A stretch of DNA of 64,000 nucleotides from Pantoea sp. Aalb (lineage in GTDB: Bacteria > Pseudomonadota > Gammaproteobacteria > Enterobacterales > Enterobacteriaceae). The DNA is taken from contig NZ_SZZU01000002.1 of the NCBI RefSeq assembly GCF_009829985.1, positions 62,001 to 126,000 of the forward strand. Reading direction: 5' to 3'. Within the stretch, counting starts at the first letter, position 1; each line of letters opens with the position of its first letter. The notes under the pieces were generated by a model, which had not been told where the DNA came from, made no database searches, and saw only the letters and a program-made list of their open reading frames with translations. Below are positions 18,688 to 27,936 of this stretch, one piece after another. A program made the position numbers and the translations under genes.

Positions 18688-20205
18688 ATGATAACTAAGA
18701 AAAAAAGAATATATAAAAACATATTACCACATACTGTATGGCCTATACAGTTAATAAATAAGTTAGAGTATGAAGCAATTAATACTTTAGACATTACTTT
18801 ATATGAATTGATGCAACGTGCTGGTAAAGCTAGTTATAAATTAGCATTAGAAATATGGCCTTTATCTCAACACTGGATGATCTTGTGCGGCCATGGTAAT
18901 AATGGTGGTGATGGTTATGTAATTGCAAGATTAGCTTATCTATCTGGTATTAATGTAACTTTATTAGCACATGAACATTATATATTATCCAAAGAAGCTC
19001 AACAATCTCGTGATGCTTGGTTATCAGTAGGAGGGGTAATATATCCTACTGATATAACTTGGCCTAAAAATGTTGATCTTATAGTAGATGCACTATTCGG
19101 TATCGGTATTAATAGAGAAATTATTGAACCTTATAATAATCTTATTGAGATGATGAATTCTCATGTTGCTCCTGTTTTATCAATAGACATTCCTTCTGGA
19201 TTGAGTGCCAATAACGGAATAACGTTGGGTTCAGCAACGGTTGTTGCAAATCATACGATTAGTATGATTGGATTAAAACCAGGACAACTTATTGGTGAAG
19301 CACGTGATTATGTAGGTTGTTTACATTATGATGATCTTGGTCTTTCTTCATTCCTTTTTAGTAAAAATCAAGAAGCCCCTATTATTCGTTATGATGTAAA
19401 AGATTTAAATAGTTGGTTTAAGCAATCTAAAAAAAGCTTACATAAATATAATAATGGTTGTTTATTAGTAATCGGTGGAGATATTGGTACTGGAGGTGCA
19501 ATTAAAATGACTGCTGAAGCTGCTTTACGTAGTGGGGCAGGACTTGTACGCGTATTGACGCATAAAGATAATATTTGTTCTTTTATCAGTACTCGTCCAG
19601 AACTAATGGTAGATGTACTTAATGAAGAACTCTTACAGAAATCACTAGAGTGGGCAAATGTAATTGTTATTGGACCTGGCTTAGGTCAACGTGATTGGGG
19701 TAGGAATGCCTTAAAAATAATTTCAATTAGTAAAAAACCTATGCTTTGGGATGCAGATGCACTTAACTTATTAGCAATGAATCAAGATCATCGAAATAAC
19801 CGTATTATTACTCCTCATCTAGGTGAAGCTGCTCGTTTATTAGGTATGAAAATTAGTGAAGTTAAAAGTAATCTTTTACAAATTGCACCACTTTTAGCTC
19901 AACGTTATGGTGGAGTAGTAGTATTAAAAGGAGCTGGTACTATAATAGCTGACTATACAGGTAAAATAGCTATTGCAGATGTAGGTAATGTAGGTATGGC
20001 ATCTGGTGGTATGGGCGATGTATTGAGTGGGATTATTGCTGCTTTGCTATGTCAAAAATTAACATTAATAGATGCAGCTTGTGCAGGATGTGTTGCACAT
20101 GGTGCAGCAGGTGATACAATTGCTGCTCAGCGTGGTACTCGTGGCATGTTAGCTACGGATTTATTTGAAGTATTATGGCAATTTGTTAATCCAGAAATAA
20201 TGTAG
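18688..20205 (+). CDS. nnr: Bifunctional NAD(P)H-hydrate epimerase and ADP-dependent dehydratase
   Basis: Nnr repairs hydrated NAD(P)H: the N-terminal YjeF_N domain epimerises S/R forms and the C-terminal carbohydrate-kinase-like domain dehydrates NAD(P)HX with ADP. The 505-residue product (515 in E. coli) shows MQRAGKASYKLA and CGHGNNGGDGYVIARLA in the first domain, and AEAALRSGAGLVRV, WDADALNLLA, and GNVGMASGGMGDVLSGI in the second. It is upstream of tsaE by 10 bases, the E. coli order (yjeF-yjeE). Confidence 0.97.
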   Translation: MITKKKRIYKNILPHTVWPIQLINKLEYEAINTLDITLYELMQRAGKASYKLALEIWPLSQHWMILCGHGNNGGDGYVIARLAYLSGINVTLLAHEHYILSKEAQQSRDAWLSVGGVIYPTDITWPKNVDLIVDALFGIGINREIIEPYNNLIEMMNSHVAPVLSIDIPSGLSANNGITLGSATVVANHTISMIGLKPGQLIGEARDYVGCLHYDDLGLSSFLFSKNQEAPIIRYDVKDLNSWFKQSKKSLHKYNNGCLLVIGGDIGTGGAIKMTAEAALRSGAGLVRVLTHKDNICSFISTRPELMVDVLNEELLQKSLEWANVIVIGPGLGQRDWGRNALKIISISKKPMLWDADALNLLAMNQDHRNNRIITPHLGEAARLLGMKISEVKSNLLQIAPLLAQRYGGVVVLKGAGTIIADYTGKIAIADVGNVGMASGGMGDVLSGIIAALLCQKLTLIDAACAGCVAHGAAGDTIAAQRGTRGMLATDLFEVLWQFVNPEIM

Positions 20206-20215
20206 AAAATAAAAT

Positions 20216-20695
20216 ATGAAGACTTATGTTATTCAATTATTTGATGAACGGGAAACCCTGCATTTAGGAATGCAATTAGCACAATGTTGTATAAGGAGTA
20301 AATTAATAATTTATCTTTATGGTGATTTAGGAGTTGGAAAAACTACATTTACTCGTGGATTTTTATATGGGTTAGGTTATAAAAATAAAATTAAAAGCCC
20401 AACTTATACATTAGTTGAATCATACGAAGTAGGATCACGCTTATTACACCATTTTGATTTTTATCGTATAAATAATCCAGAAGAATTAGAATTAATAGGA
20501 ATTTGTGATTACTTCAGTAATAATGCTTTATGTATAGTAGAATGGCCGCAACAGGCAATAGGTATTATTCCTGAATCAGATCTTAAATTAAAATTAAATT
20601 ATGTTGAAATCATACGTGAGGTTGAAATTAAAGCGACTTCTGATGAAGGTAAATATTTAGTACAAAAATTTCAACAGTATAGGAATAAGGTATGA
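20216..20695 (+). CDS. tsaE: tRNA t6A biosynthesis ATPase TsaE
   Basis: TsaE is the ATPase that cycles the TsaB-TsaD complex making N6-threonylcarbamoyladenosine at position 37 of ANN-decoding tRNAs. The 159-residue product (153 in E. coli) has the P-loop GDLGVGKTTFTRG with Lys42, the SPTYTLVE switch segment and the HFDFYRI motif. Its stop overlaps the amiB start by four bases (ATGA), implying translational coupling. TsaD is at 57150-58175; TsaB and TsaC are not in this window. Confidence 0.97.
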   Translation: MKTYVIQLFDERETLHLGMQLAQCCIRSKLIIYLYGDLGVGKTTFTRGFLYGLGYKNKIKSPTYTLVESYEVGSRLLHHFDFYRINNPEELELIGICDYFSNNALCIVEWPQQAIGIIPESDLKLKLNYVEIIREVEIKATSDEGKYLVQKFQQYRNKV

Positions 20696-22062
20696 TTTCA
20701 CAGATAAAAATATTTTCAATAATTGTGTTTTGCATATTTTCTACACCTATTCTATCAGCTACGCTTTTTGATATTCAAGTAAAAAATAGTACTAATATAG
20801 CGATCATTACCTTAAGATTTAAAGGTAAACCAGTATATAGTATCTTTCCATGTCACAATCATAATTGTTTTTTATTAAAGATGCGCCAAAGTGGGATATT
20901 TAAAGAATTACCTTTGAATTTTAGCGGGAAAAATATGCTAAAACGTATTAATAGTATTAAGTTAAAAAATAAACAACTTATACATTTATTATTTAAATTA
21001 ACAAGAAAAGTAAATATACATACTAATATGATTCAATTTGATAAAGATCAATACCGTGTTGTAATTAGTATTCTTAATATGAACCATGTAAAAAAAACAC
21101 CTATTTTTATGAAATTCAGTCATAATAATAAAAAAATTATCAATTCAAATGCTAATATTAATCATGAAGTAATAATTGTTGCTATTGATGCTGGGCATGG
21201 TGGTCAAGATCCAGGTGCTTTAGGTCAGCACGGTTTACATGAAAAAAATGTAACGATAGCTATTGCTAAAAAATTAAAAGCTTTGATGGATAAAGATAAT
21301 ATGTTTAAATCAGTATTAACTCGCAACAGCGATCATTTTATTTCAGTTATGAACAGATCTGAAGTGGCACGTAAAAAAAATGCAAATTTATTAATATCTC
21401 TTCATGCTGATGCCGCACCGAATCATGCAGTAACTGGTGCATCAATATGGTTACTATCAAAACGTCGTGCTAATAGTGAAATGGCGAATTGGCTCGAACA
21501 AAAAGAAAAACAATCAGAATTATTGGGTGGCACTGCTGATATATTAACACATAACCGTACTGATCCATATCTTAGTCAAGCTATGCTTGATTTACAGTTT
21601 ATTTATTCTCAACGTATTGGTTATGAAGTAGCATTAAAAGTACTACAACAGCTAAACGGTATTGTGCGATTACATAAGCGATTACCGGAATATGCAAGTC
21701 TTGGTGTATTGCGTTCACCAGATATTCCTTCTTTACTTATTGAAACTGGTTTTATTAGTAATGTTAAGGAAGAACGCTTACTTGGTAGTAATACATATCA
21801 AAGGAAGATTGCTTTATCTATTTATAAAGGAATACGTAGCTATTTTTTAGCTCATCCGTTGAAATCAACTTTAAAGCAACAAAGAAATTTGATGGTAAAT
21901 AAATTAATAAAAGGGAATGTAGCAAAACATTTTCAGCTATCAACTAACATAATTTCCCCCTATAATAAGACTATGCATTTTTATCCAAAAGTTCGTAGCG
22001 ATTTACTTACTACAATTACAATGCGTTACGTTATGAATCCACAACTGTATCATATGAACTAA
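20692..22062 (+). CDS. amiB: Periplasmic N-acetylmuramoyl-L-alanine amidase AmiB
   Basis: AmiB splits septal peptidoglycan between MurNAc and the peptide, allowing daughter cells to separate. It has a signal peptide of about 23 residues, an AMIN-type beta domain to about 150, and an Amidase_3 domain with the zinc ligands in VAIDAGHGGQDPGA and SLHADAA and the catalytic Glu in LLIETGFISN. The product is 456 residues (445 in E. coli); the last 60 are basic and poorly conserved. In the family, an autoinhibitory helix is released by EnvC; envC is not in the window. Position between tsaE and mutL matches E. coli. Confidence 0.97.
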   Translation: MISQIKIFSIIVFCIFSTPILSATLFDIQVKNSTNIAIITLRFKGKPVYSIFPCHNHNCFLLKMRQSGIFKELPLNFSGKNMLKRINSIKLKNKQLIHLLFKLTRKVNIHTNMIQFDKDQYRVVISILNMNHVKKTPIFMKFSHNNKKIINSNANINHEVIIVAIDAGHGGQDPGALGQHGLHEKNVTIAIAKKLKALMDKDNMFKSVLTRNSDHFISVMNRSEVARKKNANLLISLHADAAPNHAVTGASIWLLSKRRANSEMANWLEQKEKQSELLGGTADILTHNRTDPYLSQAMLDLQFIYSQRIGYEVALKVLQQLNGIVRLHKRLPEYASLGVLRSPDIPSLLIETGFISNVKEERLLGSNTYQRKIALSIYKGIRSYFLAHPLKSTLKQQRNLMVNKLIKGNVAKHFQLSTNIISPYNKTMHFYPKVRSDLLTTITMRYVMNPQLYHMN

Positions 22063-22138
22063 AATATTTTCTTGTTAAGGAGATATTTTAAAATTTTATA
22101 TCTTTAATTTAACTTATTAGTATTTTTAATATACATTT

Positions 22139-22154
22139 AAGGAGTAGTGATATT
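22139..22154 (+). promoter_or_regulatory. Shine-Dalgarno and AUU start of mutL
   Basis: AAGGAG at 22139-22144 is followed by seven bases and then ATT at 22152-22154. The codon after it reads Pro-Ile, aligning with the Met-Pro-Ile start of E. coli MutL. From the in-frame TAA at 22110 to this point there is no ATG, GTG or TTG, so AUU is the best supported start codon. Confidence 0.75.
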
Positions 22155-23921
22155 CCTATAAGAATCTTACCTTTACAGCTAGCTAATCAAATTGCTGCAG
22201 GTGAAGTAATAGATCGTCCATCATCTGTTGTAAAAGAGCTTGTAGAAAATAGTTTAGATGCTGGTGCCACTCATATTGAGATAGATATTAAAAAAGGTGG
22301 TAGTAAGTTAATACATATTCGAGATAATGGTTGTGGTATACCTAAAGATGAATTATCTATAGCATTATCTCGTTATGCTACTAGTAAAATTGCATCTATT
22401 GATGATTTAGAAAATATTATGAGCTTTGGTTTTCGCGGCGAAGCTCTTTCTAGTATTAGCTCAGTTTCTCGTTTAATCCTCACTTCGAATACAGCATATC
22501 AAAATGAAGCTTGGCAAACTTATTCGGAAGGGCGAGATATGCAGGTAATAGTAAAACCAGCGGCACATCCGATAGGTACATCATTAGATGTACTTGATTT
22601 ATTTTATAATACACCTGCACGACGTAGATTTTTATGCTCTGAAAAGACTGAATTTCAACATATAAAAGAAGTAATAAAACGTATTGCATTGACTTCTTTT
22701 AATGTTTCTCTTGTGCTGACACATAACGGTAAACTAATAAGTAAATATAATGCCGTTAATCATGATACAAAAATAGAAAGTAGACTTAGTTTAATCTGTG
22801 GTAAAAATTTTATTCAGAATGCATTACGTATTGATTGGCATCATAATGATTTGAGCTTAAATGGATGGATAGCTGATCCAAATTCTTGGAATAAGATTCC
22901 CAATATTCAATATTGCTATGTTAATAAACGTATAGTACGAAATAAGCTGTTTAAACATGCAATCCATCAAGCATATCAAATCCAAATTAGAGATAACAAC
23001 CATCCACCATCATATGTATTATATTTAAACATCAATCCTCGTGATATTAATGTTAATGTCCATCCAGCTAAACATGAAATAAAATTTCACCAATCAAGGT
23101 TGGTACATGATTTTATTTTGCAAAGTATAATTAACGCTCTACAAACTAATTCACCTACAGATTATACATTCTATTTAAAATCAATACGTAACCTTCAAAG
23201 TGCAGGAGATAATCAATTTATACAACCGGTTATATTATCTATTAATGATAAAGAGAATTCTTTTTTACCTCTATCTATAGAAAAAAATAAAGAACTAAAT
23301 AACGAACAGAATTCCTCAATCCTTAAAAAGGATATTAATCATAACATAAATCAAAAAAATCAATTACCAGTGGAAACTTTTGGTCGTGTATTGCATGTTT
23401 TTGATTCACGGTATGCACTATTAGAGAAAAAAGATTCTTTAAAGCTTTTATCGCTTTCTGTCGCAAATCGTTTTTTAAAATATACTCAAATTTTTCCAGG
23501 TAAAGGTCAATTAAAATCAAAACCTTTGATAATACCAATTCTATTAAAGATTACAGATCATAAAATTGAACTTATAAATATTCATTCTGCAATTTTAAAT
23601 TTGATAGGAATTGACTTACAAGTAGAAAAACAACATTTAATTCTACGTGCAGTTCCCATACCGTTATTAAAACAAAATTTAAAAAAATTAATTGAAGAAA
23701 TGTTAAATTATCTTGCTCATCAGCAAAATGTTTCTATAGCTTCTCTAACTGAATGGTTAGTAGATCAACAAGATGATGAAAAATCTTATTGGAATTATTC
23801 ACAGGCTGTTATTTTATTAGCAGAATTAGAAAAAAATAGTCCACAACTATTACAGTTACCACCTTCAAATCTAATACAGAATATTGAAATTAAAAGTGTA
23901 ATTAATGAATTACATAAGTAA
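22152..23921 (+). CDS. mutL: DNA mismatch repair protein MutL, apparent AUU start
   Basis: MutL couples MutS mismatch recognition to MutH and UvrD. Reading from the ATT at 22152 gives about 589 residues (615 in E. coli) starting PIRILPLQLANQIAAGEV after the initiator. The GHKL ATPase motifs are all present: ELVENSLDAGA, DNGCGI, ATSKI and GFRGEAL, then FYNTPARR and DVNVHPAKHE. The linker (residues about 330-400) is short and Asn/Lys-rich; the C-terminal dimerisation domain begins at FGRVLHV. The first ATG in frame is at 22419, which would remove the first ATPase motifs, so it cannot be the true start. It overlaps miaA by 17 bases. Confidence 0.93.
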   Translation: MPIRILPLQLANQIAAGEVIDRPSSVVKELVENSLDAGATHIEIDIKKGGSKLIHIRDNGCGIPKDELSIALSRYATSKIASIDDLENIMSFGFRGEALSSISSVSRLILTSNTAYQNEAWQTYSEGRDMQVIVKPAAHPIGTSLDVLDLFYNTPARRRFLCSEKTEFQHIKEVIKRIALTSFNVSLVLTHNGKLISKYNAVNHDTKIESRLSLICGKNFIQNALRIDWHHNDLSLNGWIADPNSWNKIPNIQYCYVNKRIVRNKLFKHAIHQAYQIQIRDNNHPPSYVLYLNINPRDINVNVHPAKHEIKFHQSRLVHDFILQSIINALQTNSPTDYTFYLKSIRNLQSAGDNQFIQPVILSINDKENSFLPLSIEKNKELNNEQNSSILKKDINHNINQKNQLPVETFGRVLHVFDSRYALLEKKDSLKLLSLSVANRFLKYTQIFPGKGQLKSKPLIIPILLKITDHKIELINIHSAILNLIGIDLQVEKQHLILRAVPIPLLKQNLKKLIEEMLNYLAHQQNVSIASLTEWLVDQQDDEKSYWNYSQAVILLAELEKNSPQLLQLPPSNLIQNIEIKSVINELHK

Positions 23922-24864
23922 ATTAAATAAAAATAATCGACCAAAAGCAATTTTTTTAATGGGACCTACAGCTTCAGGAAAGACAGAAATTGCTATTTGG
24001 TTACGTCAAAGATTCCCTGTAGAACTTATTAGTGTAGATTCTGCTTTAATTTATCGTGGAATGGATATTGGTACAGCAAAGCCAAAAAAAGAACAATTAA
24101 AACTAGCACCACATCGCTTACTGGATATCCGTGATCCAGCAGAATCTTATTCTGCTGCAGAATTTCGCCGAGATGCTTTAATAGAAATGGCGGAAATTAC
24201 TAAAAATGGTAATATACCATTACTTGTCGGCGGCACTATGCTTTACTTCAAGGTATTACTTGAAGGGTTATCTCCATTGCCTTCTACTAATCTTGAAATT
24301 CGTCGACAAATAAAGCAAATGATAGGAAAAAACTCCTATGAAACACTATATCGACAATTATGTAAAATAGATCCACTTGCCGCTAAACGTATTCATCCAA
24401 ATGATCATTATAGAATCTTACGTGCATTGGAAATTTTTTTCATTTCAGGTCAAACTTTAACAGAATTAACAAAAATATCTGGTCAAACATTACCTTACGA
24501 TGTGTATCAGTTTGCTATCGCCCCTAAAAGTCGTGAACTATTATACCAACGTATCCTTTTACGTTATAACCAAATGATAATATCAGGCTTTGAGAAAGAA
24601 GTTACTTCTTTATTTGCAAGAGATGATTTACATATAAATATGCCTGCTATACGTTGTGTAGGTTATCGTCAAATGTGGGATTATTTATCTAAAAACATCG
24701 ATTACGAAGAAATGATTTATAAAGGTATTTGTGCTACTAAAAAGTTAGCCAAACATCAAATGGTGTGGTTACGTAAATGGTCAAATGTTCAATGGATTAA
24801 TAGTGATGAGTTAAATTTAGCATGTAATACAATAGCTGAAGTATTTAGTAAGAATCAAAGATGA
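23905..24864 (+). CDS. miaA: tRNA dimethylallyltransferase MiaA
   Basis: MiaA adds an isopentenyl group to A37 of tRNAs reading UNN codons. The 319-residue product (316 in E. coli) has the P-loop GPTASGKT at residues 20-27, the SVDSALIYRGMDIGTAKP tRNA and substrate segment, the DIRDPAESYSAAEFRRDA stretch and LLVGGTMLYFKVLL. It starts inside the end of mutL, as the E. coli gene does. It lies upstream of hfq, and in E. coli the two share an operon. Confidence 0.98.
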   Translation: MNYISKLNKNNRPKAIFLMGPTASGKTEIAIWLRQRFPVELISVDSALIYRGMDIGTAKPKKEQLKLAPHRLLDIRDPAESYSAAEFRRDALIEMAEITKNGNIPLLVGGTMLYFKVLLEGLSPLPSTNLEIRRQIKQMIGKNSYETLYRQLCKIDPLAAKRIHPNDHYRILRALEIFFISGQTLTELTKISGQTLPYDVYQFAIAPKSRELLYQRILLRYNQMIISGFEKEVTSLFARDDLHINMPAIRCVGYRQMWDYLSKNIDYEEMIYKGICATKKLAKHQMVWLRKWSNVQWINSDELNLACNTIAEVFSKNQR

Positions 24865-24955
24865 TTGTGTACAATTAGTCCGTTATTATACATAAATTTT
24901 TATTGAATTTTTCAAATTACGGTCTTTAATAAACAAGTACATAAGGAAAAATAAA

Positions 24956-25258
24956 ATGGCTAAGGGGCAATCATTACAAGACCCATTTTTAAATGCATTA
25001 CGTCGTGAACGTGTACCAGTATCGATATATTTAGTTAATGGTATTAAACTACAGGGTCAAATTGAATCATTTGATCAATTTGTTATTCTTTTAAAAAATG
25101 CTGTTAATCAAATGGTATATAAGCATGCTATTTCTACAGTAGTTCCTTCTCGTCCAATATCGCACCATAATCATACAGGTATAATTAGTAATGATTATTA
25201 TCATGGAGAAAATAATCAAATGCTTGAAGAACAGCAAAAAAAGAAAATGATAACTTAG
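24956..25258 (+). CDS. hfq: RNA chaperone Hfq
   Basis: Hfq is a hexameric Sm-like protein that pairs small RNAs with mRNAs. The Sm core (residues 7-66) is nearly unchanged, with LQDPFLNALRRERVPVSIYL, GQIESFDQFVILL and YKHAISTVVPSR. The C-terminal tail (to residue 100) is disordered and rich in His, Asn and Gln, differing from E. coli. An AAGGAAA precedes the ATG. Intact Hfq implies that some regulatory small RNAs may survive in this reduced genome. Confidence 0.98.
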   Translation: MAKGQSLQDPFLNALRRERVPVSIYLVNGIKLQGQIESFDQFVILLKNAVNQMVYKHAISTVVPSRPISHHNHTGIISNDYYHGENNQMLEEQQKKKMIT

Positions 25259-25338
25259 AATAAATTCATAATACTATGGTTTTCATTTTTAAATCAAATA
25301 TTTTTAGGATTATTTATTATAATATAGTGAGGTATAGT

Positions 25339-26619
25339 TTGTTTAACCGTTATGATGCTGGCGAGCGAGCCGTATTAGTACATATCTGGTTCTTCCAAGA
25401 TAAAGAATTGGAAAATTTACAAGAGTTTAAAAATCTTGTTACTTCAGCTGGTATAGAAGTGCTGCAAGTTGTCATTGGTAAACGAAATATACCACATTCC
25501 AAATATTTTGTCGGTAAAGGAAAGGCATTAGAAATTGCTGAGATAATAAAAGTGAGTAAAGCATCGGTTATTTTATTCAACCATACCTTAACTCCTGTTC
25601 AAGAACGTAATCTTAAGCAATTGTATAAATGTAATGTTCTTGACCGTATTGGTTTAATTCTTAATATTTTTGCTCAGCGTGCACGTAGCTATGAAAGCAA
25701 ATTACAAGTTGAGTTAGCACAGTTACGCTATCTTTCTACTAGATTAGTACACGGGTGGACACATCTTGAGCGTCAAAAAGGTGGTATAGGTTTACGTGGT
25801 CCAGGTGAAACTCAGTTGGAAACTGATCGTCGTTTGTTAGCTAATCGTATTAGGCTCATTCTTTCTCGTCTAAACCGAGTGGAAAAACAACGTACACAAA
25901 GTAGAAGAGTTCGTAATAAAGCAGATAAATTAACTATATCTTTGGTAGGATATACTAACGCTGGAAAATCTACTTTATTTAATATCATGACCTCTGCAAA
26001 TGCATATACTGCAGATAAATTATTTGCAACATTAGATCCTACTTTACGCCGATTAAATAATGTAAATCTAAGAGAAGTGATACTAGCTGATACTGTTGGT
26101 TTTATTCGCCATTTACCGCATGATTTAATAGTAGCATTTAAAACTACGTTACAAGAAACACGTCAAGCAAAATTATTACTACACGTTATAGATGCTACTG
26201 ATATATACATTAATGAAAAAATTAAAGTAGTTAATGATATCTTAATGGAAATTAAAGCAAATAATATTCCGGTATTACTAATTATGAATAAAATTGATGC
26301 ATTAGACTCTTTTAAACCACGTATTGATTATGACAAAAATAATCAACCTATACGTGTTTGGCTTTCGGCTAAAAGCGGTCTAGGTCTTTCATTGTTATGG
26401 GAAGCGTTATCTAAGTATTTATTAGGGGAAATAGTTCAATATAATTTATGTCTTCCCCCAATGGCAAGCCGTTTACGTAGTCAGTTTTATCAATTAAAGG
26501 TAATTGAGAAAGAATGGAATGAAGATGATGGTAGTGTTATTTTACATATACGTATACCTATTAATCATTGGCGCTATCTATGCATACAGGAACCATCACT
26601 AACCAATTATATTATTTAA
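25339..26619 (+). CDS. hflX: Ribosome-associated GTPase HflX
   Basis: HflX splits stalled ribosomes after stress. I place the start at TTG 25339, behind GAGG with six bases between, because the protein then starts LFNRYDAGERAVLVHI, aligned with E. coli MFDRYDAGEQAVLVHI, and has exactly 426 residues. An ATG 21 codons upstream would add a hydrophobic, non-homologous extension. The HflX glycine-rich domain has KGGIGLRGPGETQLETDRR; the G domain has GYTNAGKST near 204 and DTVGFIRHLP, NKID. It lies between hfq and hflK as in E. coli. Confidence 0.96.
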   Translation: MFNRYDAGERAVLVHIWFFQDKELENLQEFKNLVTSAGIEVLQVVIGKRNIPHSKYFVGKGKALEIAEIIKVSKASVILFNHTLTPVQERNLKQLYKCNVLDRIGLILNIFAQRARSYESKLQVELAQLRYLSTRLVHGWTHLERQKGGIGLRGPGETQLETDRRLLANRIRLILSRLNRVEKQRTQSRRVRNKADKLTISLVGYTNAGKSTLFNIMTSANAYTADKLFATLDPTLRRLNNVNLREVILADTVGFIRHLPHDLIVAFKTTLQETRQAKLLLHVIDATDIYINEKIKVVNDILMEIKANNIPVLLIMNKIDALDSFKPRIDYDKNNQPIRVWLSAKSGLGLSLLWEALSKYLLGEIVQYNLCLPPMASRLRSQFYQLKVIEKEWNEDDGSVILHIRIPINHWRYLCIQEPSLTNYII

Positions 26620-26637
26620 CATTAAAAAAATTTACTA

Positions 26638-26708
26638 TAACATACATAACATAACATAATATAACATAACAGCGTATATATTATCACATAAGATATACGC
26701 TATGTTAT
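26638..26708. repeat. ACATA pentamer repeats and imperfect hairpin upstream of hflK
   Basis: Bases 26638-26670 consist of repeated ACATA/ATAAC units. The next bases form a hairpin: AGCGTATAT (26671-26679) pairs with ATATACGCT (26693-26701), and outside a three-base bulge ATAACAT (26661-26667) pairs with ATGTTAT (26702-26708). No T-run follows. It sits between hflX and hflK and could be an mRNA stability or attenuation element; this is inference. Confidence 0.6.
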
Positions 26709-26748
26709 AAAACATATACATAAAAATAATAAATGGAGTCTAGATAAC

Positions 26749-27936
26749 ATGGCGTGGAATCAACCTGAAAATAACGGACAGGACCGCGATCCGTGGGGTA
26801 AGAGCCGTATTAATCCAGAAGGAAAGAATCAAAGAAAAAATAATCAACCATCTCATGATATTGATGATCTTTTTCGTGAAATAAGTAATAAAATAGGTGG
26901 GGTTGGTAGTAGTAAATTTTTGACCATGATAATTCTATTAATAACTATTTTATGGATATCTAGCGGTTTTTATACAATTAAAGAAGCAGAGCGTGGTGTT
27001 TTAACTTGTTTTGGTAAATTTACTCACCTTGTTCAGCCAGGTCTTAATTGGAAGCCTACTTTTATTGAACAAGTACAAGCAGTAAATGTAGAAGCTGTTC
27101 GTCAACTGGGAACATCAGGTATGATGTTGACCTCGGATGAGAATGTAGTACGTGTAGAAATGAACGTACAATATCGAGTCATTGATCCAAAGAAATATTT
27201 ATATTCTGTAACTAATGCAGACGATAGCTTACGTCAAGCTACAGATAGTGCATTACGCGGAGTTATTGGAAGATCTACTATGGATCGTATTTTAACTGCA
27301 GGACGTACTGTAGTCCGTAGTGAAACTCAACGTGAAATTGAAAGAACAATTCGTCCATATGATATGGGTATTATTTTATTAGATGTAAACTTTCAAACAG
27401 CACGTCCACCAGAAGAAGTTAAAGCTGCTTTTGATGATGCAATTGCTGCACTTGAAAACCGTGAACAATATGTACGAGAAGCAGAAGCATATGCAAATGA
27501 GGTACAACCACGTGCTAATGGTCAAGCTCAGCGTATTCTTTCAGACGCACGTGCTTATAAAGAACGTACAATATTAGAAGCACAAGGCGAAATAACGCGT
27601 TTTTCCACTATGTTAATAGAATATAAAGCTAATCCAAAAATTATGAAAAAACGTCTTTATATTGAAAGTATGGAACGTATATTAAGTCATACCCATAAAA
27701 TATTAATTAATGATAGTAGTAATCATTTAATGGTCCTCCCTCTTGATCAATTCAAGTACGACGAAGATAGTAAAAAATCTAAGGATATTAGTGATCTTAA
27801 AAAATCAAAAATAATATTTCCGTCATCTTCCCATCATGCAGACTCTAATAATATTTTAGTACAAAACTCAAATATTATGGATCAAAGACGGCTGAATGCT
27901 TTGCGGAAACCTAATATTAAAGGAGAGATTAGATAA
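26749..27936 (+). CDS. hflK: FtsH regulator HflK
   Basis: HflK and HflC form a large membrane cage around FtsH and modulate its proteolysis. The 395-residue product (419 in E. coli) has a hydrophilic cytoplasmic N-terminus shortened in its Gly-rich part, one membrane helix at about residues 59-79, and the SPFH domain with GVLTCFGKF, RDPxxYLY-like YLYSVTNADDSLRQATDSALR and the long helical AYANEVQPRANGQAQRI region. The stop and the hflC start overlap as TAATG, so translation is coupled. Confidence 0.97.
   Translation: MAWNQPENNGQDRDPWGKSRINPEGKNQRKNNQPSHDIDDLFREISNKIGGVGSSKFLTMIILLITILWISSGFYTIKEAERGVLTCFGKFTHLVQPGLNWKPTFIEQVQAVNVEAVRQLGTSGMMLTSDENVVRVEMNVQYRVIDPKKYLYSVTNADDSLRQATDSALRGVIGRSTMDRILTAGRTVVRSETQREIERTIRPYDMGIILLDVNFQTARPPEEVKAAFDDAIAALENREQYVREAEAYANEVQPRANGQAQRILSDARAYKERTILEAQGEITRFSTMLIEYKANPKIMKKRLYIESMERILSHTHKILINDSSNHLMVLPLDQFKYDEDSKKSKDISDLKKSKIIFPSSSHHADSNNILVQNSNIMDQRRLNALRKPNIKGEIR

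Noticed and set aside
22419..23921. MutL starting at the first in-frame ATG
   Set aside because: This would remove the first ATPase motifs (ELVENSLDAGA, DNGCGI), which are encoded in frame directly upstream.
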